Below, piece after piece: positions 33,304 to 42,545 of a DNA stretch of 42,570 nucleotides. The notes beneath the pieces are model-generated. The model worked only from the letters and a program-made list of their open reading frames with translations, did not search any database and was not told the DNA's origin. The stretch spans positions 1 to 42,570 of the forward strand of contig NZ_FUXG01000025.1 in NCBI RefSeq assembly GCF_900167095.1, read 5' to 3'. Each line of letters opens with the position of its first letter. Position 1 is the stretch's first letter. Position numbers and translations under genes: made by a program. Source of the DNA: Oceanospirillum multiglobuliferum (GTDB lineage Bacteria > Pseudomonadota > Gammaproteobacteria > Pseudomonadales > Halomonadaceae).

Positions 33304-35109
33304 TTAAGAAGAACAACTCAGGTGCGAGACACCACCAGCACCAAAGGCTTCTATCGGCTTCAGGCGATAGAAGCGTTCGTCGATCTCTGCGGATTGCTCC
33401 GCGTAAGGTTGCGTCATCACGCTTTGCAGCTCATGAATCAGGCTGTAATCCCCCTGCGCGGCGGCCTGATAGGCGGGAGCCAACAACCACTCCCTTAACG
33501 TATATTTCGGGTTAGCCGCTTTCATTCCGGCGCGTACTTGTGCTTCTGAGCGTGGGGTTTCACCGCACTTATCGGCTTCTACCGCCTCACGCATAATCGC
33601 TTGCCGCCACTGGCTTAACCACTCGGTCCAGCGGTGCTCCATCTCGGCATAATCCAGATTGTATCGGGGGTGCAGGGCAACCGCCTCATAGCCTTTGCCG
33701 TTGTAGAAGCTGGCTTTCAGGGTATTCAGATCCTGCGCCAATTCTTCAGCGGACAAGCTTGTAAAAGACAGCTCCGATAGGATGCGGAAGAAACGGGTGT
33801 AATCCACAGGCATCAGCAGCATCAGCATTTCCAGACGACGGAACAGCTCGATATCAAACAGGCTTAACCCGAGTTTGGCCGCCCACATCGCTTCCATCTC
33901 CGCCTGCATGGCGTTATCAAAATCACGCTCGATCTCGTGCAGTTGGCGTAATGCCTCCGGCTCGTCCGCCAGTAACGGCTGCAACGCCCTGCAGAAACTG
34001 CCGAAGTTTTTACCCGCCGCCACTGGCTGATTCATAAAGGCAAAGTGCTGACCGCCCCCCGTCCACGGCTGGTAATGGGGGTTAAAGGCGTCGATAAAAC
34101 CAAAGGGGCCGTAATCCAGCGTGTAGCCACCAGCGGCACAGTTATCACTGTTAAAGTTGCCTTGGCAGTAACCCACTCTGATCCAGTTTGCCACCAGTTG
34201 GGTCAGTCGACCACGGAAGGCTTTGGCGAGGGTCAGAACGCTTTCCGGCAGGCTCAGCTCAGTTTGGATTTCATCAGAATATTCCCGCTGGATCAGATGG
34301 CGCACCAGCTGTTCCAGCTCGGCCAAAGCATTAGGCTGCCGTTTACGGGCACGACGGCCAAACAGCTCCAACTGACCGACACGAATAAACGACGGCGCAA
34401 CACGGGTGGTGATCGCCACGGGTTCAGCCACCATACGATCTGGGTCCATGGAGCGGGAACCTTCGGAATACCAAGGGCGTTTCACCGCATCAGTTTTAGA
34501 CACATACAGGGTTAACGAACGGCTGGTGGGCACACCTAAAGCGTGCATGTGCTCCTGCGCCAGAAACTCCCGCACACTGGAGCGCAGCACCGCACGGCCA
34601 TCACCACCCCGACAATAGGGCGTACGGCCACCGCCTTTCAGCTGCATCTCCCAGCGCTGGTTGCCCAACACCGCTTCCACCACCGACACCGCACGACCAT
34701 CGCCATAACCGTTACCGGTCTGAAACGGGCACTGCTGAATGTATTCCGTACCGTAAATCGACAGGGCATAACCCGTCGCCCAACCGGTTTTGCGAAAGCC
34801 CTCCGGCAGGTTCGCCAGATCACCACTGAACAGACGGGTAAAGTGGTCATCCTGCGCGAGATCATCACTCAACCCCAGCTCGCGGAAGAAGGTCGGGCTA
34901 TGGGCGATATATTCCGGCTGCCCGATAGGGGTTGGTGTAACTGGCACATAGTGCCCGCTGAACACCTGACGGGGGGTATGGTCAGCGCCATCATCCGTCG
35001 CATCCGGATCAGGGGTTAGCCTGTCGATCAGAGAGTAATCGAGGCAGCTCGCCAGATCATCCAGAGAGTTGATGGTTGGGGTAGATTCTGTAGAAGTTTT
35101 CACGATCAC
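33304..35109 (-). CDS. selO: SelO family protein adenylyltransferase (YdiU)
   Basis: A 601-residue pseudokinase that transfers AMP from ATP to protein Ser/Thr/Tyr, with a role in redox stress. [20 protein letters not shown] (phosphate-binding region) and [20 protein letters not shown] are the family core. NFNSDN and [11 protein letters not shown] hold the metal-binding Asn/Asp and Asp. The usual HG-x-MNTDN is here QGNFNSDN. The C-terminus ends in CSS, the place where eukaryotic SelO has selenocysteine. The start is GTG at 35109. The gene is chromosomal in style and GC-richer than the cassettes on both sides. Confidence 0.94.
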   Translation of the reverse strand: MIVKTSTESTPTINSLDDLASCLDYSLIDRLTPDPDATDDGADHTPRQVFSGHYVPVTPTPIGQPEYIAHSPTFFRELGLSDDLAQDDHFTRLFSGDLANLPEGFRKTGWATGYALSIYGTEYIQQCPFQTGNGYGDGRAVSVVEAVLGNQRWEMQLKGGGRTPYCRGGDGRAVLRSSVREFLAQEHMHALGVPTSRSLTLYVSKTDAVKRPWYSEGSRSMDPDRMVAEPVAITTRVAPSFIRVGQLELFGRRARKRQPNALAELEQLVRHLIQREYSDEIQTELSLPESVLTLAKAFRGRLTQLVANWIRVGYCQGNFNSDNCAAGGYTLDYGPFGFIDAFNPHYQPWTGGGQHFAFMNQPVAAGKNFGSFCRALQPLLADEPEALRQLHEIERDFDNAMQAEMEAMWAAKLGLSLFDIELFRRLEMLMLLMPVDYTRFFRILSELSFTSLSAEELAQDLNTLKASFYNGKGYEAVALHPRYNLDYAEMEHRWTEWLSQWRQAIMREAVEADKCGETPRSEAQVRAGMKAANPKYTLREWLLAPAYQAAAQGDYSLIHELQSVMTQPYAEQSAEIDERFYRLKPIEAFGAGGVSHLSCSS

Positions 35110-35343
35110 GCCTGCGCCTTTGATTTCTGGAGAGTGGTGTCTGTCGAGAGTGAATTATAGGCAGTACGGCGGCAGGCAAACAACTGGACACAAGGTAGGG
35201 TTATTTTTTTGGCGGAATTTTTGGGCAAAAAAAAGCCAAGTATTGTGAATCACTCTTAAATTTATTGTTAGTTTAACTTTTGCAAAAAATCGCACGATTT
35301 AATTAAATTGAACATTTCGCACAAATAATTATACTTGTAGTGG

Positions 35344-36521
<1,178 letters not shown>

Positions 36522-36591
36522 ATTTGCACCTAGTCAGTTATGGTGATTTTATCACTTCTAATTAGGTGGCCAAATTTAGTGTGCCACTACA

Positions 36592-36648
36592 CGCGAGCTT
36601 GCGAGCGTCCGGCGACCGTAGGGAGCGAATTTAATGGCTTTGTTAGAG
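36592..36648 (-). repeat. Half attC, cut by the IS element
   Basis: The right arm and core (ATGGCTTTGTTAGAG) are intact and overlap the stop of the adjacent cassette gene. The matching left arm (expected CTCTAAC-AAAGCCAT type) is absent: the IS inverted repeat begins where the hairpin apex should be. Confidence 0.7.
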
Positions 36649-37380
36649 AGCATCCGCGAGCTGCCACCCTTCATGCGTTAACTCATAGATTTCGCCTTTG
36701 TGGCCAACAGGCTGAACGTAGCGACTCGTAACAAGCTCATTAAGTGCGGATTGATATTCCGCATAATCTCTTTTTGAATTCTTTCCGAAAGATTTTTTCC
36801 CTGCTTGTATGCTTTGCTCTCCCAGAGTTTTCGGAGTCATGATTACTCCTTTATCTTCTGATGCGGCAGACAATAGCAATTCTCTAGCCTTCTCCGATAG
36901 TTTGACATCCCTCTCGTTTCTGATTTTCTTTATTTCTTCTTCGAGCTCCTTCTTCTTGGATTCATCTGATATCTCCGCAATAGACTCATCTCTTTTTGCT
37001 CTATCAATCAGTTCGCTTTCTCTCTGTGCAGCCAAGTCAGCTCGCACCTGCTCAAGCTCTGCCTGACGAATAAATTTTCTATGCTCAGCCTCAAGGTTTG
37101 AATTTTCTATCAACCCTAGCGGCTTTTTTGCAACTAGGAGAAATAAGTATCTTAGCCAATGAGTTGATGCCGCAACTAAGGCACCAATAATTAAAGGCAG
37201 TATGGCAAGGCTCCAGAAACTTGTTTCTGTATCAAACAACTGTAGCCTTTCAGCTGGTGAACCCGTTGATACTGCCAATAAGAATATCCCACGCCAGTTA
37301 AGCGCAAAGAACGCCAAAACAGCATATCCAAAATATGGCGATTTTATTCTAGAATTGATTGCATCAACGACATCTTTCAT
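36643..37380 (-). CDS. Membrane protein with coiled coil and C-terminal domain (cassette gene)
   Basis: 245 residues. Two membrane helices (about 18-36 and 54-88) are followed by a long, highly charged coiled coil (about 95-170; ELEEEIKKIRNERDVKLSEK). A C-terminal domain of about 75 residues ends YVQPVGHKGEIYELTHEGWQ, which looks like a winged helix. Membrane anchor plus coiled coil plus winged helix suggests sensing or signalling, perhaps defence-like, but no family is recognised. The stop TAA is in the attC core. The ribosome site is weak. Confidence 0.75.
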   Translation of the reverse strand: MKDVVDAINSRIKSPYFGYAVLAFFALNWRGIFLLAVSTGSPAERLQLFDTETSFWSLAILPLIIGALVAASTHWLRYLFLLVAKKPLGLIENSNLEAEHRKFIRQAELEQVRADLAAQRESELIDRAKRDESIAEISDESKKKELEEEIKKIRNERDVKLSEKARELLLSAASEDKGVIMTPKTLGEQSIQAGKKSFGKNSKRDYAEYQSALNELVTSRYVQPVGHKGEIYELTHEGWQLADAL

Positions 37381-37412
37381 TTACCGATTCCCACTAAACA
37401 TGTTTGAAGTGC

Positions 37413-37498
37413 TCTCTAACGCTTGCAGCATGCGCGCCCGCGAAATGGAGCCCAAGGCGCAATGTAGTCGGCGTCGCCGTGCCTGCGATTGTTAGGCA
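37413..37498 (-). repeat. attC site, about 86 bp
   Basis: Left core CTCTAACGC and right core GATTGTTAGGC, with paired arms in the G+C-rich middle. The right core contains the stop of the gene at 37492. Confidence 0.8.
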
Positions 37499-37947
37499 CT
37501 TTCTGCCTTAATAATTGAGATACAACGGTCAGCAGGACGATTGAATTGACTGGCGCCACACGAATAACTCCCCCCAGGTGTGGTTCCCATGTTCCTGACT
37601 TCGTCCGCAGTAAGCCGATATACGAGAAAGTCGGCAGGGTGTACATACTTTCTGACGACGCTGTCCTTGCCAAGCACAACGTAAACCTCGTCATACGTCG
37701 AAGGGTCGCCCAAATCCATGTTCGTTTTCTTACCGCCACCGTACTTAATTTGGACCTTCAGATCTTGCCTGAACCCATCGTGCCCAGCTTGCCGCTGGTT
37801 AGTAGCGAGATCGATTCCATAAGCATCAGCACAAAGAAATTCGGCTATATCGCCTAGGTATCGGTCGGACCGAATCACGCCTGCTGCTTTTAGCTCTTCT
37901 ATAGAATTGTTGAAACGTACCAGCGCACGCTGTTGTCTCTCATTCAT
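37492..37947 (-). CDS. Unknown protein, DUF6998-like, possible PD-(D/E)XK fold (cassette gene)
   Basis: 151 residues, soluble. GDIAEFLCADAYGIDLA, AGHDGFRQDLKVQIKYGGG and TYDEVYVVLGKDS follow the order of restriction-endonuclease-like folds: a Glu in the first helix, then D-x-K/Q-x-K on the central strand. DUF6998-type proteins share this look. If catalytic, it could be a nuclease; key residues (Asp in QDLKVQIK, Lys) are present, but this is by eye. The stop TAA lies in the attC core. Start ATG at 37947 close to the next attC. Confidence 0.7.
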   Translation of the reverse strand: MNERQQRALVRFNNSIEELKAAGVIRSDRYLGDIAEFLCADAYGIDLATNQRQAGHDGFRQDLKVQIKYGGGKKTNMDLGDPSTYDEVYVVLGKDSVVRKYVHPADFLVYRLTADEVRNMGTTPGGSYSCGASQFNRPADRCISIIKAESA

Positions 37948-37957
37948 AGCTAGTTCT

Positions 37958-38090
37958 GCCTAACGCCGTGCTCAACGGCAGTTTGTAATTCGTGGTTTTG
38001 TGGAATACTTTTGCGCAGCAAAACCACAAAGCCGCGAATTACAAACTGTCCAGCGCACGCAGTGCGCGAGTTGGAGCACTTTGTTATATG
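37958..38090 (-). repeat. Long attC site, about 130 bp
   Basis: GCCTAACGCCGTGCTC at the left and GAGCACTTTGTTATATG at the right enclose long arms: CAGTTTGTAATTCG pairs with CGAATTACAAACTG, and GGTTTTGTGG with an imperfect partner near AAACCACAAA. Length and layout are like the Vibrio-type repeats. Confidence 0.85.
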
Positions 38091-38554
38091 CTCTTATTCT
38101 TGGCTATTTCGATTTCTTTCTGAATTTCCTCAATCTCACTATCTGGCAGTGCGCCCATTAGACTATAGGAATCATTGTCATTCGTTAGAATGAGAATTTC
38201 TTTGATCACAGGTGAAAGAAAGCTTCCAGAGCCATGCTGAGAAACTTGAATTTTCTCCAGCCTTTTATATGGAATGTGCCAAATTATTGAGTCCCCATTT
38301 TTATACAAGAGGTTTTCTTCGCCAAATTCCAATCTTGTAAAGCCAAATGAATAATCGTTTACCTTCCGTGAAGGCTTATAGAAAAAGCCAAATGTGTAAA
38401 TGACACCAAAAACTAACGCTACAAAGTTAATTTGGGAGTAACTAACATAGCTAAAAAGGAAAAGCCCCCAGAATAGAGCTATGAACGGCCATCTAAAAGA
38501 AGAGCTAATGCCTGAGTCTGCTCTTAGTTTATTTTCAATAGTAAATGTTTTCAT
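38084..38554 (-). CDS. Membrane protein with PH-like C-terminus (cassette gene)
   Basis: 156 residues. Two adjacent membrane helices (about 22-58: WPFIALFWGLFLFSYVSY, NFVALVFGVIYTFGFFY) are followed by a cytoplasmic beta-rich domain (LEFGEENLLYKNGDSIIWHI, PYKRLEKIQVS, EILILTNDNDSYSL). This resembles the membrane-PH-like proteins that read a lipid or cell-envelope state; the exact family is unknown. The stop TAA is in the attC core. Weak ribosome site. Confidence 0.72.
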   Translation of the reverse strand: MKTFTIENKLRADSGISSSFRWPFIALFWGLFLFSYVSYSQINFVALVFGVIYTFGFFYKPSRKVNDYSFGFTRLEFGEENLLYKNGDSIIWHIPYKRLEKIQVSQHGSGSFLSPVIKEILILTNDNDSYSLMGALPDSEIEEIQKEIEIAKNKSI

Positions 38555-38562
38555 GAACTTCT

Positions 38563-38688
38563 ATATAACGCCTGCTTAAGGGGCAGACAACGCTACTACT
38601 GACTTTCCGCATTACACCGTAATCACAAAAAACAACGCACAGTAAAAATGCCACGCGTTGGCTGTCCCTCTTGAAGCGTTTGTTATGT
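38563..38688 (-). repeat. Long attC site of the 125-bp type, copy 1
   Basis: Runs from ATATAACGCCTGCTTAAGG to CTTGAAGCGTTTGTTATGT. Almost identical to 41178-41302 over its full length (shared GGGGCAGACAACGCTACTAC and GCGTTGGCTGTCCCTCTTG). The arms GGCAGACAACGC and GCGTTGGCTGTCC pair with bulges, as in Vibrio repeats. Confidence 0.9.
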
Positions 38689-38695
38689 GCCGGGG

Positions 38696-38995
38696 TCATG
38701 ATTTAGTCCGATCTTCTATTTCATCGAATGACTCAACCGAAATTCGTTCAGCGATTTCGCGCATTTTCTGCATTTTTTCAGGATTACTATTTTCCCAAAA
38801 TAACTCCCAATCTTGTCGAGAGCGCCACTTAGCAATCGTTAGTACCTTTTCTGGTTTCTCAAAGGAATTAAGCATAAAACTGCCAAGAGCACCTTCGACT
38901 GTATGATGAATAGAGTCAGTTGTAGAGCACCAGACTTTTTGAAATTCATCCATTTTATCAACCGGCACTCGCCACTCATATATAACTCTAAACAT
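38696..38995 (-). CDS. ABM-domain (antibiotic biosynthesis monooxygenase-like) protein (cassette gene)
   Basis: 99 residues, soluble dimeric alpha-beta barrel. MFRVIYEWRVPVDKMDEFQK, GALGSFMLNSFEKPEKVLTI, AKWRSRQDWELFWE and the helix KMQKMREIAERIS follow the ABM family order. Members are small monooxygenases or stress proteins; no substrate can be given. I chose the ATG at 38995, with AAGGAA 6 bases upstream, over the longer 39022 frame. Stop shortly beyond the attC. Confidence 0.82.
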   Translation of the reverse strand: MFRVIYEWRVPVDKMDEFQKVWCSTTDSIHHTVEGALGSFMLNSFEKPEKVLTIAKWRSRQDWELFWENSNPEKMQKMREIAERISVESFDEIEDRTKS

Positions 38996-39043
38996 ATGAT
39001 TTCCTTGTAAGACAACTAGCATAGATGTTGAAAAGCATTAGGC

Positions 39044-39091
39044 ACATAACGCCGCATTCAGCAGCTTGTCCGCTGCAATGCTTTGTTAGCT
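39044..39091 (-). repeat. Short attC site, about 48 bp
   Basis: ACATAACGCCGCATTCAGCAG and GCTGCAATGCTTTGTTAGC: the arms GCAGC...GCTGC and GCATT...AATGC pair around TTGTCC. The stop of the gene at 39086 is in the right core. Confidence 0.85.
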
Positions 39092-40165
39092 TGCTAATTT
39101 ACGGAAAACCCACTCTAACGGTCCAGCTTTAAAAAACTTAAGCCATACAACACTAAAAACTATCCCACAAACACAAAATATTAATGCGCTAAGTAGTGAG
39201 AAATTTATTGTCTGGTTTTCTAACCGACCGATTGACTCAAGAGTACCCATACCAATAATGACGTGAGCAACATACAAGGTCAAAGACAATTGCCCTGTTT
39301 TGTACAGCCATTTGTTGATGTTGCTTTCAGAAAATCTATCTGAAAAATATAAGCAGGCAATTAGCACAACAACGGCGGAACTGCCAGCAGAGATTATGTA
39401 TTGGGGCAATGGAGGTATAATAGATGTTGAAAACAGAAATGTTACTTCTTCAGATGTCATTTCAAGCGCACTACCATCTCCAATAGTTACTCTTATCAAA
39501 TAAAAACTAAATTCGGTCACAAGCAAAGTGATGAGTGACCAAGCAAGCAACTTTTTTCTCATCAAGCTTTGAGATAAATCCTGCCTCCCCAGCCACATCC
39601 CAAATATCAAGAATGCTGCCCATGGAAAGACGGGGTGAAAGCCGTTAAATACTATATGCCTAATCATTCCATCGAATGACCATAAATTTTCATAGGTTAA
39701 TGTTGACCAATTCCAATTCTGCTCATAATTCAGAAACAGCATTAAGACTGGGAATATTAGCATGATAACCGCCGATATAATTAACAAGGCCTTGTCTTTA
39801 ACTGTGAATATGGCTGCAGCAATTAAAAAATAAAATCCATAAAAATGGAGGATGTCAGCTTCCCATATTGGAGTATATAGAAGACCAATCGCAATCAGTA
39901 ATAACCCGCGCTTTATCAGCGATAAACGATTTTTTAATACAAACGCCCCATCACTAGACTCTCTTGCTTTATTGGTCAGAAATGTCACACCAACACCTGC
40001 AAGAATAACAAACAAGGCGGATGCTCGACCTTCAAAAAGCCCAGCAAATTTGATCAATAGCAAGTTGCCAGTTTCAGCGTTCATGGCAATTTTAAAATTA
40101 ACAATGACCATGCCGAATATCGCCAAAGCTCTTGCAAGGTCAAACCCAGTAACTCTTTTCTTCAT
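39086..40165 (-). CDS. YeiB/DUF418-like multi-pass membrane protein (cassette gene)
   Basis: 359 residues with about ten membrane helices. The start VTGFDLARALAIFGMVIVNF and GRASALFVILAGVGVTFLTN are typical of the DUF1624/DUF418 (YeiB, heparan-acetyltransferase-like) superfamily; HPVFPWAAFLIFGMWLGR and LTLYVAHVIIGMG follow in order. It probably handles an acyl group or surface polymer, but this is unproven. AAGGA stands 7 bases before the ATG. It is the largest cassette gene here. The stop TAA is within the attC core. Confidence 0.85.
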   Translation of the reverse strand: MKKRVTGFDLARALAIFGMVIVNFKIAMNAETGNLLLIKFAGLFEGRASALFVILAGVGVTFLTNKARESSDGAFVLKNRLSLIKRGLLLIAIGLLYTPIWEADILHFYGFYFLIAAAIFTVKDKALLIISAVIMLIFPVLMLFLNYEQNWNWSTLTYENLWSFDGMIRHIVFNGFHPVFPWAAFLIFGMWLGRQDLSQSLMRKKLLAWSLITLLVTEFSFYLIRVTIGDGSALEMTSEEVTFLFSTSIIPPLPQYIISAGSSAVVVLIACLYFSDRFSESNINKWLYKTGQLSLTLYVAHVIIGMGTLESIGRLENQTINFSLLSALIFCVCGIVFSVVWLKFFKAGPLEWVFRKLAS

Positions 40166-40181
40166 ATTAATTCCTTGAGAA

Positions 40182-40230
40182 AGCTAACGCCTACAGCGTA
40201 GGTTTGTCCTGCTGGCTGTACTTGTTAGCC
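40182..40230 (-). repeat. Short attC site, about 49 bp
   Basis: AGCTAACGCCTACAGC and GCTGTACTTGTTAGCC with arms TACAGC/GCTGTA. It lies between the YeiB-like gene start and the VOC gene stop. Confidence 0.85.
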
Positions 40231-40251
40231 GATAATTAAGAATGAAGAATT

Positions 40252-40668
40252 TCACCCCGAGACATAATCACTCTCATATTCTTCCGTTGGCTCAAATGAC
40301 TGAACAATATCTAAATAAACACCGTTGGGATCTTGAATGCAGAAATGTCGTTGCCCCCAATCTTCTGACTTCAACCCAAGCACTACATGAAGTGATTGTG
40401 ATTTTGCTATTTCATATGCCGCATCCGCGTCTTCTACTTCCAAGCTGAAAATCGCACCTTCCCCTGGAAATGCCTTTCGAAATATTTCTGGCTGGGACGG
40501 TTGATCTGGCAACATGAAACCGATCTGGATACCTGACTTTGAAATCAAATGAATGTACCACTCACCAGAGAATACAACTTCAAAACCTAGGTTGCTCGTA
40601 TAGAAAGATTTTGCAGCGTCGAGATCCTCGACAATAAATACAACAAATGAACTTTTCGTTTCAATCAT
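40252..40668 (-). CDS. VOC family (glyoxalase-like) protein (cassette gene)
   Basis: 138 residues. FVVFIVEDLDAAKSFYTSNL and GFEVVFSGEWYIHL form the first unit; IFSLEVEDADAAYEIAKSQ and WGQRHFCIQDPNGVYLDIVQ the second. The metal positions look altered compared with true glyoxalases, since the first is in a VFIVED context without His, so a binding or resistance-type VOC protein is likely. GGAGGAGAGG precedes the ATG. Confidence 0.88.
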   Translation of the reverse strand: MIETKSSFVVFIVEDLDAAKSFYTSNLGFEVVFSGEWYIHLISKSGIQIGFMLPDQPSQPEIFRKAFPGEGAIFSLEVEDADAAYEIAKSQSLHVVLGLKSEDWGQRHFCIQDPNGVYLDIVQSFEPTEEYESDYVSG

Positions 40669-40691
40669 GTTTAACCTCTCCTCCTTATCCT

Positions 40692-40768
40692 AGGCTAACG
40701 TTTGGTTAAGGGGCCGGCTTTAGCCGGTCCCGAGTAAGCGTAGCGAACGACTTGAACCAGTTGTTAGC
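40692..40768 (-). repeat. attC site, about 77 bp
   Basis: GGCTAACGTTTGGTTAAGG and CTTGAACCAGTTGTTAGCA flank GGGGCCGGCTTTAGCCGGTC (GCCGG/CCGGC hairpin). Outer arms TGGTTAAG/CTTGAACCA pair. Confidence 0.85.
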
Positions 40769-40793
40769 AAACGGCTGACTGTGTAAGTTGAAA

Positions 40794-41162
40794 TTAAAGC
40801 AGATGCTTTGATATGTGTTTCGATATTTCTACCATTGAGGTTTTTCCGGTGAACTCGAATTTAACCTTGCCGACAGAAGATAGATATATTTCCAATTCTG
40901 AATCAAGGTCAAACGTTCCTGATGTTTCCACCGAATAGGCAACAATGTTTTTATAAGGAATGGACGTGAAATCTTTTTTGCTACCGGTTAACCCTTGAAC
41001 GTTGACGGCAATAATTCTCTTGCTGGTGAAAACCACGCCATCACGCATGGATTTGTATGAGTCAATGATTTCCTCATTGTCTAACAGCAATGCGGTAATT
41101 TTCTCTGCATATTCACTGTTCTGCTTGAGCTTGAAAAAACCTTTATTGTTAAAGTCGATCAT
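40794..41162 (-). CDS. PH-domain (YvbH/bPH-type) protein (cassette gene)
   Basis: 122 residues. LLLDNEEIIDSYKSMRDGVV, FTSKRIIAVNVQGLTG and TSIPYKNIVAYSVET are hallmarks of the bacterial PH-like family, ending with an amphipathic helix (MVEISKHISKHL). Cytosolic and single-domain. Function unknown; such proteins form oligomeric barrels. AAGGA precedes the ATG by 7 bases. Confidence 0.85.
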   Translation of the reverse strand: MIDFNNKGFFKLKQNSEYAEKITALLLDNEEIIDSYKSMRDGVVFTSKRIIAVNVQGLTGSKKDFTSIPYKNIVAYSVETSGTFDLDSELEIYLSSVGKVKFEFTGKTSMVEISKHISKHLL

Positions 41163-41177
41163 GACTATTCCTTGTTC

Positions 41178-41302
41178 TGCTAACGCCCGCTTAAGGGGCA
41201 GACAACGCTACTACTAACTTTCCGCAAACACCGTAATCACAAAAACCAACGCATAATAAAAATGCCGCGCGTTGGCTGTCCCTCTTGAAGCGTTTGTTAG
41301 CC
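41178..41302 (-). repeat. Long attC site of the 125-bp type, copy 2
   Basis: Nearly identical to 38563-38688, with a few substitutions and one small indel. Cores CTGCTAACGCC at the left and GTTTGTTAGCC at the right. The stop of the hydrolase gene is in the right core. Confidence 0.9.
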
Positions 41303-42076
41303 CTTTTTCCCCAGTAAATCAATTAGTAAACTCGAAAACTTTTCTGGATTTTCTTGAGGTAACATGTGAGATTCATTTTCAATAACCACCAATTTTGAGT
41401 GTCTTGAAGCTCGTGCATCACTCTGTGTGGCCAGCTTAAATAAGTCTCGTGTTTTATCGCCATGCCCAAATATCAAAGACAGATCGATATTCGATAAACT
41501 TTGGGCATCAATCGATGGATGTTCTTGCTGATTTAGTTGCAAAGGCAATGTATAAGCTTGCTTTAACTGTAAACTCTTCACCTCAGTTGGTTGCTTATCG
41601 AAGTAACCATGACAACTCCCAGAACCGTCAATCAATGATTCAACAGCTAAACTCAAATTCCCCTGATGTACATGATTAAAAACAGGCTCAAACATTGACT
41701 CTGCATCCGCAACCCAAGTTTTCATTTCATCTTCTTGAACACAACCGGGATATCCCAGCTCATACAAAAATACCTTAGACAATGGCAATTGAGACGTTGC
41801 TATCATGTTCAATGCAACATCTGCACCATAAGACCAGCCAACAACATTCACGGGCTTATCTGAAACTAACTTTTTCACAAGCTCACATAGTTCTTGAGCG
41901 TGTGAGTTCAGACCAAAAATTAAGTTATCATCATTATCAAAATGACTTAAAGTCACTGAAACTACATCAAAATACTGAGACAACGAATCTGTATGAGGGA
42001 GCCACATAGAACCATCTGTTAATGCTCCATGAACCAAGACTAAATATTCACCACTACCTTTTTGAAAATATTTCAC
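41297..42076 (-). CDS. Alpha/beta hydrolase (cassette gene)
   Basis: 259 residues. Oxyanion motif LVHGALTDGSMW, nucleophile elbow VVGWSYGADVAL (Ser), acid in IFGHGDKTRDLF (Asp) and His in VIENESHMLPQENPE complete a catalytic triad. No signal peptide. Esterase or C-C hydrolase type; substrate unknown. GTG start with AGGA 8 bases upstream. The stop TAA is in the attC core. Confidence 0.9.
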   Translation of the reverse strand: MKYFQKGSGEYLVLVHGALTDGSMWLPHTDSLSQYFDVVSVTLSHFDNDDNLIFGLNSHAQELCELVKKLVSDKPVNVVGWSYGADVALNMIATSQLPLSKVFLYELGYPGCVQEDEMKTWVADAESMFEPVFNHVHQGNLSLAVESLIDGSGSCHGYFDKQPTEVKSLQLKQAYTLPLQLNQQEHPSIDAQSLSNIDLSLIFGHGDKTRDLFKLATQSDARASRHSKLVVIENESHMLPQENPEKFSSLLIDLLGKKG

Positions 42077-42092
42077 ATGATATTCCTATTAA

Positions 42093-42149
42093 GGGCTAAC
42101 GCCTCAATCAGCCGACACGTCAGTGGTCGGCTGGATTGACTTGTTAGTG
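42093..42149 (-). repeat. Short attC site, about 57 bp
   Basis: GGCTAACGCCTCAATC and GATTGACTTGTTAGTG with arms CAATC-AGCCGAC/GTCGGCT-GGATTG around ACGTCAGTG. This is close to the classic short-attC shape of mobile integrons. The adjacent gene at 42104 reads about 45 bases into it. Confidence 0.92.
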
Positions 42150-42529
42150 TTTTTAAGCTCAAAACCACGAACAATAACGTAAGCTATTAACGCAAATATA
42201 AAAATAACTAGATACATCCACGCAATACTTTGAAGTGTTTCTATGATTGCTCTATAAACCTCAATAGTCCACCTTTCGATAGTCAGTTCGAGTATCTCCG
42301 TATCCTTATGTCTTGCAGAAATATATCTTTCTAATTGATAAATCCTAACTCCACCAGAAATGCCTACAACGTATGTGGCGAACGTAATATATTTTTGCCA
42401 CGCGATACTAATTGGATCTTTTATAATGCGATGGAATATCTCACCAATGGGCTTCTTAAATAGTTGGACTACGCCGAATGAAACAGCGACTGACAATCCA
42501 AATGTTACGAGTAGTAAAGTAAAAAACAT
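42104..42529 (-). CDS. Membrane protein whose end is encoded by the attC (cassette gene)
   Basis: 141 residues with three hydrophobic stretches: FFTLLLVTFGLSVAVSFGVV, KYITFATYVVGIS and WMYLVIFIFALIAYVIV. The last residues, about SIQPTTDVSAD, come from the attC stem, so the recombination site supplies the C-terminus. AAGGAGAG precedes the ATG. No family recognised. It is the rightmost complete cassette gene. Confidence 0.78.
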   Translation of the reverse strand: MFFTLLLVTFGLSVAVSFGVVQLFKKPIGEIFHRIIKDPISIAWQKYITFATYVVGISGGVRIYQLERYISARHKDTEILELTIERWTIEVYRAIIETLQSIAWMYLVIFIFALIAYVIVRGFELKNTNKSIQPTTDVSAD

Positions 42530-42545
42530 GTTCTCTCCTTTTGAA

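Noticed and set aside
34045..35019. Long plus-strand frames opposite selO
   Set aside because: Shadow frames caused by GC-rich codons of selO; no motifs.
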